This document shows, one piece after another, positions 45,467-55,844 of a stretch of 64,000 nt of DNA. The DNA lies in assembly GCF_028769735.1 (NCBI RefSeq), contig NC_088178.1, positions 2,670,001 to 2,734,000 of the forward strand. The letters are read 5' to 3'. The notes under the pieces were generated by a model. It searched no databases. It was not told the DNA's origin and saw nothing but the letters and a program-made list of their open reading frames with translations. Numbering within the stretch: position 1 is the first letter of the stretch; each line of letters opens with the position of its first letter. The stretch is from Zonotrichia leucophrys gambelii. Lineage: Eukaryota; Chordata; Aves; Passeriformes; Passerellidae. The position numbers and the translations under genes are program-made.

Positions 45467-48400
45467 GTAAGGCGCATTGGGAGGCAGAGGGGTCGCACCT
45501 GGACCAGCCTCTGCCGCCGCCGATGTGATGGTAGGGTAGAAACCGGGATGCACCAAGTGATTCCTTGCGGCTGAATCCCTTCTGCTCCCCCAGAGGGGAA
45601 CACGGAGGTGAAACCAGCGCAGGGAGAGAGAGAGGAGGATGGCCAGGGCTGTACAAACACACCAGGGCTCTGCCAACTTGCTCCGAGCTGACAGCAGCAG
45701 GAGTATTTTTGTCAACACCGCCGAACTGTTCAGTGACATGTTGCTCCTCCTGCCAAGCCCCCACGCTGCCGGCTTGACATTTAAACCCTGATTTTTTTGT
45801 ATGGGCGCCTGGGGACGCCCGAGCGAACCGCGGGCACGCAAATAGCAGCTGGGCCACAGCACCTCGGGGCCACCCTGGGGACAGGCAGGGCGCCTCCTCC
45901 TGCTTCTGCGCGACACCCTCTGCAGGGAGTGCTCTCCGCTCGCCTGGACAGGCAGGGAGCATCAGCCTCTGGCACGGGCTCCCAGCCTCTGGCGGAACCA
46001 CCCTCTGCAGGAGCATCCCAGCCTCTGGCTCAGGAGCATCAGTGCTGCCTCCCAAAGCCATGGGGTAGGTGGATGGCTCTGGCCTGCCCACGACCTGCTG
46101 ACAGGCTCCTGGGAGCCCAGGGGCACCCCAAAAATCAGAGCAGGGGAGCAGCAGCAGGGGAATGCTCCCGCTGTGCCTAGAGGAAGGACATCGCTGTGTT
46201 TTTCCAGCGATTTAGGAGCAGCGGAGTGATGCTGGTAGAGTGGGGTGGGGAAAGGAACCAGGATCTCTCCGGGAGCTCGGGGGGGTCTCCAGCACTCCAG
46301 CAGCTTTTACCTGCCCCAGAGGAAAGACCCGGCTTTATATTCCATGTGTCTCTGCCTGGGAAGCGAACAGGAGAAAACGGTCCCCCAGGCTTAATGCACG
46401 GTTGCCAGGGAGCAGGAAAAGCAAGGGGGGAGCGTTTATTTCACACACCAGAGAGCCAAGAAGTGGCTGAAGCCGGGGGCGAAGCAGGGGTGCAACCCCT
46501 GCAGGGGTGGGGGCAGCCGACTGATGGTCCAAAGATCCCATCGGACCCCTCCCTCCCTCCTTTCCAGAGCCAAGGATCTGAAGAGCCGCTTGGGCATCCT
46601 GCTTCACAAACCCGAGCTGGGACACAGGAGTGGGAGCTCCAGCAAGCTGCAGCTGGGCTCCAGGCGCAGGTAAGCCAAGCACAGCTCTGTGCCATTCCCG
46701 AGGGATGCTCCTGCCCATCTGCAGCACAGAGCACAGAGCACAGCTCCCCCTCCGTGTAGTCCCACCCAGGCGGGCCGGGAAGGCGGATCACTCCCCTGCT
46801 CCAGCGGCTATAAAACCCGGCAGGGAACGGATGCTGTGGCATTAGGCACAGAGAGCAGGGCCCGGGTGAGAGGCAGGGATCCCGCAGGGCTCCTGCCCTT
46901 CCTGGTGCCTCACACCAGCGCTGGGATCCCCGGGGAATGCAGGCAGCATTAAACACAGAACACTGAATATCAGTGCTGAGGGCAGGGGGTTTTCCTGCAG
47001 AGGAGACTCTGCTGGGCCAGCAGAAAAAGGCTCTTCTGAGCATCTCCTAAAGAACCTGCTGGACTCGTGTCAGCAGAAAAGGGCTTTTCTGAGCAGCCCC
47101 TAGAGAACCTGCAGGACTTGCATCGGCAGAACAGGGCTCTTTGAGCATCCCCTAAAGAACCTGCTGGACTTGTGTCGGCAGAAAAGGGCTTTTCTGAGCA
47201 TCCCCTAGAGAACCTCCTGGCCAACAGCATGGAGATGAGGTCGGGTGAGCCATCAGGGAAGGTGAAAGAAAGGGAGGAGAGAGGAAAGAGAGCCCACAGG
47301 TAATGGATGTTGGTCCCTAGCTTTGGTTTCCTGCTGAATGCTGCTGTCTCCCAGCTGAAGTGCTCCCGTCCCTCACCGCTGGACAGAGAGCCTCACATCC
47401 TTTTTATCTTTTTCAGAAACTCCTCCCAAGAGGTGCTGGAATGGAGGGAGTCCTTTGACCAGCTCCTCAAGAGCAAAAGTGAGTAGCATCTTGTTTTCTT
47501 CTCTGGGTGAGAGCGTGTAGGACAAATGTACTCACAGTGAGCTGTATGACTGGAGTCAGTGTAGGATGCAATTTTGCCTCCTCCTCAAATGAGGTGTTTG
47601 AGGGTTTAGAAAGAGGTCTCTTTCCTGCCCAGATCTGAGGCACAGGGCTCGTTGCCTACCCCATGAAGCTACCCTTTCCTCCTGGCTGGGTGTGTTTGGG
47701 GGGCAGAAGTGTTGTCTCACTGCTGCCCTGGGACAGGAGCACTGTCACGGGCATCCCCTGAGGAGCAGCCCACCAGGGGGAACATCATGACATTCCAAAA
47801 GCATCCCTTTCCCCACACTGGGGAGAAGGCAGTGTCTGCTCTGGGTGTCTGGTGGAAACAGCCGTGCAGCCACATCCCCTCAGGCTTGTTCAGACAACTG
47901 CACTGCTGCCCTCTGTCTGTCTGTCCTGTGCCTCCGGGGATGGCTCTTCCACAGGGAGCAGGAATTCGGCTGTTTGAGTGGATAACCTTGCCCTTTTCCT
48001 ACTCTGGTATTAGCTGTGTGTCTGTGATGCACAGGGCTCCTGTGAGATGCTGTCTGCCTCTCCCTGTGCAGGCAGCTCCTCCAGACCCAGAGATGGGACC
48101 TCTCTTTTAGTCCCACACCTCATCCCCTCCTTACACTGGGCTCTGCACAATGGCAGCCTCCAAAAGCAGTTTTTACAATTTTTAAAATTTTTTTTACAAT
48201 TTTACAATAGTTAGGATAACTCAAATTATGAGAGCCAAAACGAGATTGTTTGATTATAACAAGCCAAGACCTTGTAATTATCTCTTTACCTTTAAAAGCC
48301 AATTACCTTGATTGAGCTTTGCAAAATTCAAATGGCAGAAGTGCCGAATTTGAATCCAAAAGTAGCTGTCTACCTTAAAAGCTCTTCCCCAGCCAAATTT

Positions 48401-50962
48401 TAATCCTTTTAAGGTAGAAAAAAGTGGTTGTCTACCTTAAAAGATCTTCCCAAGCCAAAGTCCTTCCATAGCGCTAGTCTGGGGCCAATTGTATTTTTTT
48501 TTCTGGTCTGCCTTTTGCAGCTTTCCCAAAACCCTCTGATTTCATGGATTCCCACAATCATCCCCTCCTTACACTGGGCTCTGCACAATGGCAGTCTCCA
48601 AAAACAGTTTTTACAATTTTTTACTATTGTTTTTACAATTTTACAATAGTTGGAGAGGATAACTCAAATTATGAGAGCCAAAACGAGATTGCTTGACTAT
48701 AACAAGCCAAGACTTTGTAATTATCTATTTACCTTTAAAAACCGATTACCTTGATTGAGCTTTGCAAAATTCAAATGGCAGAAACACCAAATTTTAATCC
48801 AAAAGTAGCTGTCTACCTTAAAAGATCTTCCCCAGCCAGACAAAGTCCTTCCACAGCCAAAATCTGGGGCCAACTGTATTTTTTTCCATCTCCCTCACGT
48901 GCTGTGATGGCTAATGAGCATCTCTAAGCTTTGTAACTTAATCCACCCTCCCAGCACAGCTTTGAAGTCCTTGCTGCAATTACTCTCCCATTCTCAGCAT
49001 CTCATTCCCCCCAGATCTGGGCTGAGAAATCAGAACTAAGGCTCCTGCAGCGTTCCGATGCGTCAGCGCGCTTCTCCTTAGGTAGAATTAGCTCTTTCCC
49101 GAAGCTGTAAAGAAAATACTCTGAAACCTCATTACAGAAAGGTCAGATAAATAAAACCAGAGGATTACTTGTCTGTGGGAAAGGATTTTATTGGAGTCCA
49201 GAGGCCAATTAGCGGTGTCTCAGAGGGTGGAATTTGCCCGGAAGGAAAGGAAATCTGTGGATGTCACGGTTTGAGCTCCCAGGGCAACGCTCCCCAGGCA
49301 GTGTCTGCTGCTGGTCCTCTTCCCCCGGCCCCCTTCCCATTAACTGCTCTTCTCTCCCCTCCATAGGTGGGGTAAATGCATTCCACACCTTCCTGAAGAC
49401 TGAATTCAGCGAGGAGAACCTTGACTTCTGGCTGGCGTGCGAGGATTTCAAAAAGACCCGCTCGAAAACCAAGCTGGCCTCCAAAGCCAATAGGATCTTC
49501 GAGGAGTTTGTCCAAAATGAGGCACCCAGAGAGGTGAGATCATTTTCTGTCCCATGAAATAGGGTGGGAAAGGAATAAAATATCCTGGTGTGTTTGATGA
49601 AAGTGCTGTTAGGTCAGTGGGAAGGTGTGCTCTTGTTCATGATCTAACATTGTGTGGTCCATCACATAATGTTGGAACAGAAACTGAGTCTAACTGTGAA
49701 GTGTAGCAGGCACAGGGCCTGCAAGGCCTCCTTGGCAGTCAGTTGTCTAAGATAAGAAATGCCTAGTCATGATTACTGGACCAAAAGAAGGCCCTCTTCC
49801 ACCTTTGGACCCTTGTTATCTCTCTGCAAGATGATAGGTCACTTTCACCTTAACCCTTATATTGGACTGATTCCCAAAACCCCTATATCCTATAAAAACC
49901 CCTATTTCTGCCCAGTTTAAGAGGTGTCACTGAGACCCTTGGCAGAAGCTGCCAATAAAGACATCTCTGTAGAACCTCATACAGCCTTCTCCTCTCTCTC
50001 CCTGCATCTGCCAAAGGCACTTAGCAAGCAAAGAGCCGAAAATCACAATTGAGCTGAGAATCACTAAAGAGCTGATCTCATGGGGTGTTTGGGATGTTTG
50101 TGTCTCACCCCAGGATGCAGTGAGAGATGAGAATTTGACTCCACGTTCTCAGAAGGCTGATTTATTACTTTGTGATATTATATCATATTAAAAATGATAT
50201 ACTAAAATTATACTAAAGAAAGATAAAAGAGACATCAGAAGGCTTAATAAGAATGATAATGAAAGCTCGTGACTGACTCCTCAGAGTTTCCGACACGGCG
50301 TGCTGAGATTGGTCATTAATTAAAAGCAATTCACATGGAACCAATCAAACATTCACCTCTTGGTAAACAATCTCCAGACCACATTCTAAAGCAATCAGAT
50401 AATTATTGTTTTCATTGTTTTCTGAGGCTTTTTAGCTTCCCAGGAGAAGAAATCCTAGCGGAGGGATTTTTTTCAGTAAATATGACAGTTACAATCTCAC
50501 TTAAGAGCTGAGCTTGCTAAAGTTGCCTGTGGTCCTGGAGCCTGCCTGAGGGGCCTGGACAGGTTGAGCTTAACTGGACTTCACTGTCTGGGACACCCAT
50601 GGCAGCCAGGCTTGGGGAGACCCCAAAAACCCTGAAGGCACATTAGTGAAGGGATATAAAGGTTTGTGAGCATTTTCATCTACATCTGAAGGCCAATTAA
50701 AACCAGGTTTTGTCCTCACATAGAAGAGGAGCTAACGTTTGTGGGCGCTGCTGCCTTGCAGGTGAACATCGACCACGAAACCAGAGAGATCACCCGCAAG
50801 AACCTCTCGGGGGCCACCTCGGCCTGCTTCAACGAGGCGCAGGCCAAGACGCGCACGCTGATGGAGAAGGACTCCTACCCCCGCTTCCTGAAATCCGCCT
50901 CCTACCAGGACATGAGCAGGCAGGCCGCCAGCCGCGGCACCAGCAAGCGCTCACACACCTGA
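45423..50962 (+). CDS. RGS16: Regulator of G-protein signalling 16 (whole gene span, 5 coding exons)
   Basis: GTPase-activating protein for Gi and Gq alpha subunits, membrane-associated. Joining 45423-45466, 46568-46669, 47417-47478, 49367-49533 and 50762-50962 gives 191 aa (human 202); all introns are GT-AG and in phase. The N-terminus [17 protein letters not shown] is the amphipathic helix, with Cys2 and Cys12 as palmitoylation sites in the family; Met-Cys also makes an Arg/Cys N-degron as in RGS4, RGS5 and RGS16. The RGS box runs from about residue 56 to 172 with Asn87 and Asn139 intact. The motif usually CFD(E/A)AQ reads CFNEAQ (Asn149). The tail RSHT resembles the human end PSHT but is shorter. 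RNASEL lies 12 kb downstream, as in mammals. Confidence 0.95.
45467..46567 (+). other. RGS16 intron 1
   Basis: GTAAGG donor and TTTCCAG acceptor. GC-rich, no repeat recognised; long minus-strand frames here are by-products of GC-rich composition. Confidence 0.8.
46568..46669 (+). CDS. RGS16: RGS16 coding exon 2 (residues 15-49)
   Basis: A 102-nt exon coding [18 protein letters not shown], then a Ser/Arg/Gly linker ([16 protein letters not shown]). It extends the amphipathic helix that places RGS16 on the membrane. Donor AG/GTAAGCC. Confidence 0.94.
46670..47416 (+). other. RGS16 intron 2
   Basis: Carries a 53-bp minisatellite (47007-47225). Acceptor TTTTTCAG. Confidence 0.8.
47007..47225. 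repeat. 53-bp minisatellite, 4 copies, in RGS16 intron 2
   Basis: Units contain GGCAGAAAAGGGCTTTTCTGAG, CATCCCCTA(A/G)AGAACCTGCTGGACTTGTGTC, spaced 52-53 bp (47018, 47071, 47124, 47176). Confidence 0.9.
47417..47478 (+). CDS. RGS16: RGS16 coding exon 3 (residues 49-70)
   Basis: A 62-nt exon coding [20 protein letters not shown] plus one base of Ser70; it matches the mammalian VLGWRESFDLLLSSK region. Acceptor TTTTTCAG, donor A/GTGAGTAG. Confidence 0.95.
47479..49366 (+). other. RGS16 intron 3
   Basis: Holds the dispersed AT-rich repeat (48083-48890) and the segment shared with RGS8. Acceptor CTCCATAG. Confidence 0.8.
48083..48890. repeat. Two tandem copies of an AT-rich dispersed repeat (LTR-like)
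   Basis: Copy 1 starts with CCCAGAGATGGGACCTCTCT at 48083. Copies 1 and 2 then share TCCCCTCCTTACACTGGGCT (48124 and 48561), CTCAAATTATGAGAGCCAAAACGAG, ATTACCTTGATTGAGC and CTGTCTACCTTAAAAG. A third copy with the same start is at 59295-59610. Between the two copies lies the 51-bp segment shared with RGS8. Confidence 0.75.
49367..49533 (+). CDS. RGS16: RGS16 coding exon 4 (residues 70-125, RGS-box core)
   Basis: A 167-nt exon coding [13 protein letters not shown] through QNEAPRE. Very similar to RGS8 exon 3 ([30 protein letters not shown]), with Asn87 at the G-alpha contact position. Donor GAG/GTGAGATC. Confidence 0.96.
49651..50035 (+). mobile_element. Solo LTR in RGS16 intron 4, sense orientation
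   Basis: TATA box TATAAAA (49891-49897), polyadenylation signal AATAAA (49954-49959) after GAAGCTGCC, then a pyrimidine-rich U5 (CCTTCTCCTCTCTCTCCCTG). Gene-sense orientation means its signals could act on the RGS16 transcript. Termini are approximate. Confidence 0.75.
50140..50490 (-). mobile_element. Solo LTR, family 3, in RGS16 intron 4
   Basis: Colinear with 10395-10822 (AGAAGGCTGATTTATTA, then GCTCGTGACTGACTC, CAATCAAACATTCACCTC and TCTGAGGCTTTTTAGC). Orientation is opposite to the LTR 100 bp upstream. Confidence 0.7.
50491..50761 (+). other. End of RGS16 intron 4
   Basis: No repeat recognised; acceptor CTGCCTTGCAG. Confidence 0.7.
50762..50962 (+). CDS. RGS16: RGS16 coding exon 5 (residues 126-191 and stop)
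   Basis: Codes [14 protein letters not shown] through TSKRSHT, then TGA. Asn139 is the equivalent of RGS4 Asn128. CFNEAQ has Asn149 where RGS8 in this window has Asp132. [13 protein letters not shown] is intact, including the Tyr that is phosphorylated in mammals. Very GC-rich compared with the RGS8 last exon. Confidence 0.96.
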   Translation: MNIDHETREITRKNLSGATSACFNEAQAKTRTLMEKDSYPRFLKSASYQDMSRQAASRGTSKRSHT

Positions 50963-51069
50963 CCTGAGCCAGGGGACGAGCCGGGGGGCCAGGAACAGGG
51001 TGGGACACGGATTGTGAGGGCTGAGGCCTGTGTGGCGGGGGTCCGGCTGAAGCTGTGGGGTTTTAGCAG

Positions 51070-51725
51070 GATCCCCAGCACCCTGAGCGCTTCAGGAGCC
51101 GCTGGACATGGCATTCCTCCCTCCCTGGGGGTGGGAGCCCTCACAGCTGGAGACCTTTGCCACTGCAAACATGGAAAGAAATGGGGTTTGAGCTGTGAGT
51201 GCACCTCAGCTCATTCAGAGAGGGGATTCCCCTGAGCACCCACAACCCAAGAGCTCCCACCTGCTCTCTGACCGGCGCAAGCAGCACAGGACCTGCCACT
51301 CCCTGCTCATAGGGAATGGCCAGGAGAAAAACCCAGAGACTACATGGCAATTTCAGCTGGAGCGATCCTGAGCCTGCCTTCTCCTGACCCCAAGATCCCC
51401 AGCACCCTGAGCGCTTCAGGAGCTGCCAGGCCACATTCCTCCCTCCCTGGGGGTGGGAGCCCTCACAGCTCAGCTGGAGACCTTTGCCACTGCAGACATG
51501 GAAAGAAATGGGGTTTGAGCTGCGAGCCTAGCTCAAACTCAGCTCATTCAGAGATGGGACTCCCCTGAGCACCCACAATCCAAGAGCTCCCACCTGCTCT
51601 CTGACTACCACAAGCAACACAGGACCTGCCACTCCTGCTCGCAGGGAATGGCCAGGATAAAAACCCTGAGACTTTGTGGCAATTTCCACTGGAGGAATCC
51701 TGAGCCTGCCTTCTCCTAACCCCAA
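51070..51725 (+). repeat. 324-bp tandem duplication in the RGS16 3' UTR
   Basis: Copy 1 (51070-51393) and copy 2 (51394-51725) both start with GATCCCCAGCACCCTGAGCG and share CTCCCTGGGGGTGGGAGCCC, CATGGAAAGAAATGGGG, GAGCACCCACAA, TGGCCAGGA and GAGCCTGCCTTCTCCT. By eye they are roughly 90% identical, suggesting a fairly recent event. Confidence 0.93.
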
Positions 51726-51874
51726 GATCCTCCAGCTGTGTCCTATGCATGCTCTGCATCGAAGTTTCCACCTCCTTCCAGTGCAGTGACGTTTTCATCC
51801 CTCGCTTGAGCTCCACGACCTTCAGATTGCACCTAATCTTAAGTCACGTGCGTGACGTTTTATCCCTGTTATTG

Positions 51875-51883
51875 TTATTTATT
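51875..51883 (+). promoter_or_regulatory. AU-rich element, RGS16 3' UTR
   Basis: One TTATTTATT nonamer followed by ATT repeats; typical destabilising motif bound by AU-rich-element binding proteins. Confidence 0.5.
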
Positions 51884-52860
51884 TCATCATTATTATTATT
51901 ATTATTATAGCTATATTTATTAGAGCAGCACTGCTGAAAGCACACACGTGTATACCTTGCTCTGAGGAGCTTGTAAATTAAATTATTTTAGCTGTTGTAG
52001 CACTTAGCATGCCTCCCACCTTTTCTGTGTAATAATTTGAGAGGACCAGACAGATTTGTAGCACAATTTTGGAGCAAGGTACACCAGTAGCAGCAGGGAG
52101 AGCTGCTAGAGAGTTTGGATGGCAGTGCAAGGATGCTTTGTAGGCCATGCTGTTCCCTCTCTCCCCTTAAAGGTGTGGATGGCACCTCAGCAGCTTGTCC
52201 CAGGCAGGGAACAGAGAGGTCAAACAGGCACTTTGGTGAGCATCTCTATGGGAAACTTGATTTTCACACATGGGAGAGAAAAACCAGGGCTTTGCCTGGG
52301 TTTATAATTGGGCTTGGTGTTCCCTTGGATGGTGAAACCAGTCTGCAGCCACAGCACTTTACCAGAAACCCATGGAGTGAGCGAAACCATCCTGTGAATT
52401 CAGTGACTCAGGGGGTGGCAGGACACATCACCAGCCCAGACCTGGGGGCAGCTCTTCAGAAAGTCCCTCTCAGCAAGAATTTTGGGGTCCTGGAGAGGTG
52501 AGGGTCCCACTTGGCAGCAATGGTGGGTGATGTGGAGCCTGTGCTGGGTCCTGGGGAATGTGCCAGCAGCACTCCTCCCTGCTGAGAGCTGCTTTCCAGG
52601 GCTCTGTTTATCCCCAGAGACCAAACCTGGAGATCCTTGTCCCACTGGAATTCACTCCTTGCCAAGGGAACTCTCTTTTGCCCCCCTGTCTCAGCACAGC
52701 ATCCTTTGGGCTTTTCACAGCTGCTTGAGCAGAGCAAGGGACCAAAGACCAGTTTGGGGATGTTACTCTGAGTCCTCTTCCACCACCCCCATCCTGGTCC
52801 CACCTCTGAGCCTCTGGCTGTTGTCCTGGCTGTGTTTACAGAGAGATATCAGCTGCTTTC

Positions 52861-52876
52861 TTATTTATTATTTATT
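52861..52876 (+). promoter_or_regulatory. Overlapping AU-rich nonamers, RGS16 3' UTR
   Basis: Two overlapping TTATTTATT nonamers about 100 nt before the polyadenylation signals. Confidence 0.55.
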
Positions 52877-52965
52877 TTTACAACTGGAACCACCTTTGCT
52901 GTGTAACTGAAGCGAGCGATGCACAATGGTCTGTTCTCATTGCTGACGTAATGTTGTCATTACAA

Positions 52966-52991
52966 AATAAAATGAAATAAAATGAAATAAA
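52966..52991 (+). terminator. RGS16 polyadenylation signals (three AATAAA)
   Basis: AATAAA at 52966, 52976 and 52986 arises from an AAATAAAATG repeat. Cleavage is expected near 53000-53015. Confidence 0.8.
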
Positions 52992-53010
52992 ATGTAAACA
53001 GCAAAATATC

Positions 53011-53837
53011 CTGACAACATGGGCTGGGTCTTTATTTTTCTGGTTGTGGACTTTCAATTAAATTTTACATTCTAATTCTGGATGCTTTGCAAAGCTGCTT
53101 GTGTTGGGTGACTCAGGGGGCATTTCCAGTCACTTTAAAAGTGACAGTGTCAGGGGCAGAAGAGGAGGGGGGGAAGACTTTTGAGGCATAAAGCTTTGTG
53201 GTATTTGGTTTATCAAAGAAACCTGAGTGATTCATAGAAAGCATGAAAGCAGAAGTGAAGCTTTGAATATATGAACTGCCAGGGTATTCAGTGCTGCTTA
53301 TATTGCTCATCATTTCTGAGCCCTTTACAGGACTGCAGTTCCCAATATCTGCTCAGTATTAGTAAAAACACAAATGTCATAAAATTGAGAGGATGCTGGG
53401 AAAAAACCCTGCTTTTGGGTCACTGACATAAAAAATACTTGATTTTTGTCAGTAACACACCTGATGATTGAATCCATTGACAAGGGGGGAACTCTCTGGT
53501 ATCAGAGGGGTTAAAAAAATATCTTATTCCTGTGCAGAGTGAGGTCTGAGCAGTCCCCTCAAATGCTCTGGGAGGGGAAGTTTGCATGCAAAGAGCTTTC
53601 CATGGAAGCACCCAGGACTGGAGAGGAGCAGCCCAGTGCAGCTCGAAGAAGTGCTTGGAATAATAACCCAGCAAAAATATGGTTTTATTTCAGTTGCCTT
53701 CTTTCTATTTATTGCATGTTCTGGAAGCCAAAATTAACTGGCCTGCGTCAGCAGAGTGTGAGAGGGCTGGTGAGGAGGAGCTGGAATCCCAGGGAATAAC
53801 TCAGAATGTGCATGTTCCAAGGTGTCACTAGGAGCAT
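53011..53837. other. Intergenic, nothing recognised
   Basis: Downstream flank of RGS16, no exon or repeat recognised. Confidence 0.5.
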
Positions 53838-54365
53838 GTGGAAAATGCCAATCACTTGTTTTTAAAATTTTAGAAGTTTAAGAATTATAAAATGGTTGTA
53901 AAAATAGCAATATAATTAGAGTAATAATAATTTGGACAATTTGGATTAGGACAATATGAGACAACAGAATCAAAGAGTTACAGACAGGCTGGGTACCTTT
54001 TTCTGGGCAAAATAAACCCAAAAAAAGGATCCACGTTAACAGAGGATTAACCCTTAAAAGCAACAGCCTATTGCATATTCATACACCTCATACATGATGC
54101 ATAAATTCCATTCAAACACAGGATTCTGTCTGGGCAGTGTCAGCTTCTTCCTCTGAATCCTGACTGTGTCTTCAGGCTGAGGAGGCAGAAAGAAGTTAAT
54201 TTCTGATAATGGAGCAATAAATTCCCTTTCTCTGAAAGATTGAGGTGTCCTGTGGCTGCTATCTCGCTGCGAGTCCTTTCTTTAGAAAAATCTTACGTAG
54301 CACAGCTTCTATTTAACCTTATGTTATACCCTAAAACTATATTTAACACACTAATTAAGAAAATT
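53838..54365. mobile_element. LTR, family 4, copy 1
   Basis: Begins TGTGGAAAATGCCAATCACT and is colinear with 60677-61210 over about 530 bp with high identity, including GGATTAACCCTTAAAAGCAA, CATACATGATGCATAAATTC, GGAGCAATAAATTCC and GAGTCCTTTCTTTAG. The TG start and the AATAAA suggest an LTR. The target-site duplication was not resolved. Confidence 0.7.
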
Positions 54366-55844
54366 AATACAGCATCACTTTCTAACACAACACATATAAT
54401 ATTCATTTGAATATTTGCAAAAAGCCAGTAATAAAACACACATTTTTCACAAGCACAAGCCACCCCCTGCCAGTCAAATGCAGCAGAAGCTCCTGAGCCC
54501 TGTGACAGCCATGCAGGGGCCAAGGATCAGCAGGCGCTGTAAAACACATGGACTCTGCTCCATCCCCACCCATCCAGAGGAAAGCAGCTTCCCCTCACCT
54601 CTCATTTCCTTTTAAATTAAGCATGGCCTTACAAGCCAGGTGATTCAGGATTATAGCAGTTTGCATCTCTGTCTGATCTTTGTCCGTGTCAAAGGGAAGA
54701 AATGAGCTGGAAAGTAGCCAGGAAATATTTAAATTACTTGTCAGGCAAGAGAGCAGTAAAGCAGACTAGAAGCAGCCAGAATCAAAAAATAACGTTGTTG
54801 TGGCCTTTTTTTTTTAACTGCAGCCTCTGAATGAAAAATATGAATACTTTGTCTTGCTCACCTTGAAGTTAATTTTAAACTGATTCTCCATTTAAAAGTC
54901 AATAAAATTAATTAAAAAGAAATTATGTATAAATAAAAATAACAAAATAAGAAAATAATTTTATAGTTATATTATTTAAAAATAAAACCAAGAAAATAAG
55001 AAAATAAATTAAAAATAAATTATTTTAAAATAAAAAAGATTTAATTAAAATTAAATTATTAAAAAAGAAAATTTAAATTTAAATTAAAAAAAGAAGCAAT
55101 AAAAATATAGAATTAAAACCTTTTTGAGGTTTTTTAGAAGGAAATGTGAGGCTGTGCCCATTTTTGCTGCATCATGTATGGCCCAAGCTGAGCCTCAGCC
55201 TCGGCAGCTCTCAGACCTCACAGCTGATTCTGCACAATCCCATTTGCAGCCCAGTTTCCTCTGAGATGCTTCCCAAAGAGAAAGCCAGCCTTGCCTCCAG
55301 CTGTGCCTGCTGCCAAAACCCAGTGGTCATACAACAAAACCTTAAAGCCTCATGGGGGGATAAAAAAAAAATCCCAACCCACAAAACCACATTTGAGACA
55401 GAGGAGCCAAAGCTTCCCTCCTGCAGCTGTGGTCACTCAAATAAAGCCAGGCTGAAGTTTCCCAGGGAGGAGGCTGCAAATTTGGAAGCAGCTGAGGGGA
55501 TTTGAGCTCCACCATAGGGCTGGCACTGCCCTGCCCCAGGCTGTGAACGTGAACTTGCTCCTGGGCCAGCTTTCCATGAGCCAGGATGGGGAGGGGTGGA
55601 TTTATTTGGTGGAAAAAAGAAATTAAAAAAAAAAAAAAAGCTGTTTCCCCATGCCCTGGGAGCTGGAGCATTCCCAGCAGCAGCTCAGGGGCTCCTGCAG
55701 CCAGAGGATTCCTGCTCCAGAGGGACCAGGCAGCTTTGGGGTGCTCTTAGGGCATGGATGGGGACGCAGGAGGCTGGTGGATGTGCAGATATTTCAGTGT
55801 AGGAATTCTGAGCTTTTCATTTTCCATGGATACACACATGTGAC
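54366..55844. other. Intergenic; A-rich low-complexity block at 54885-55125
   Basis: No gene recognised. The A-rich block consists of AAATAA and AATTAAA variants. A poly-A run at 55625-55638 may mark an old insertion. Confidence 0.5.

Larger units (their letters stand above)
50963..53010 (+). other. RGS16 3' UTR
   Basis: About 2 kb from the stop to three overlapping polyadenylation signals. It contains a 324-bp tandem duplication, AU-rich elements at 51875-51883 and 52861-52876, and an (ATT)n run at 51888-51910. AU-rich elements fit the rapid turnover expected of an inducible signalling regulator. Confidence 0.75.

Noticed and set aside
45252..45470. A longer RGS16 starting at the in-frame ATG 45252
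   Set aside because: That ATG lies upstream of the TATA box, so it should not be in the transcript; the Met-Cys start at 45423 fits the family.
45224..46091. Long overlapping minus-strand frames (over 200 codons) opposite RGS16 exon 1 and intron 1
   Set aside because: GC-rich DNA yields long stop-free frames; these overlap each other and a real gene on the other strand, and contain no recognisable domain.
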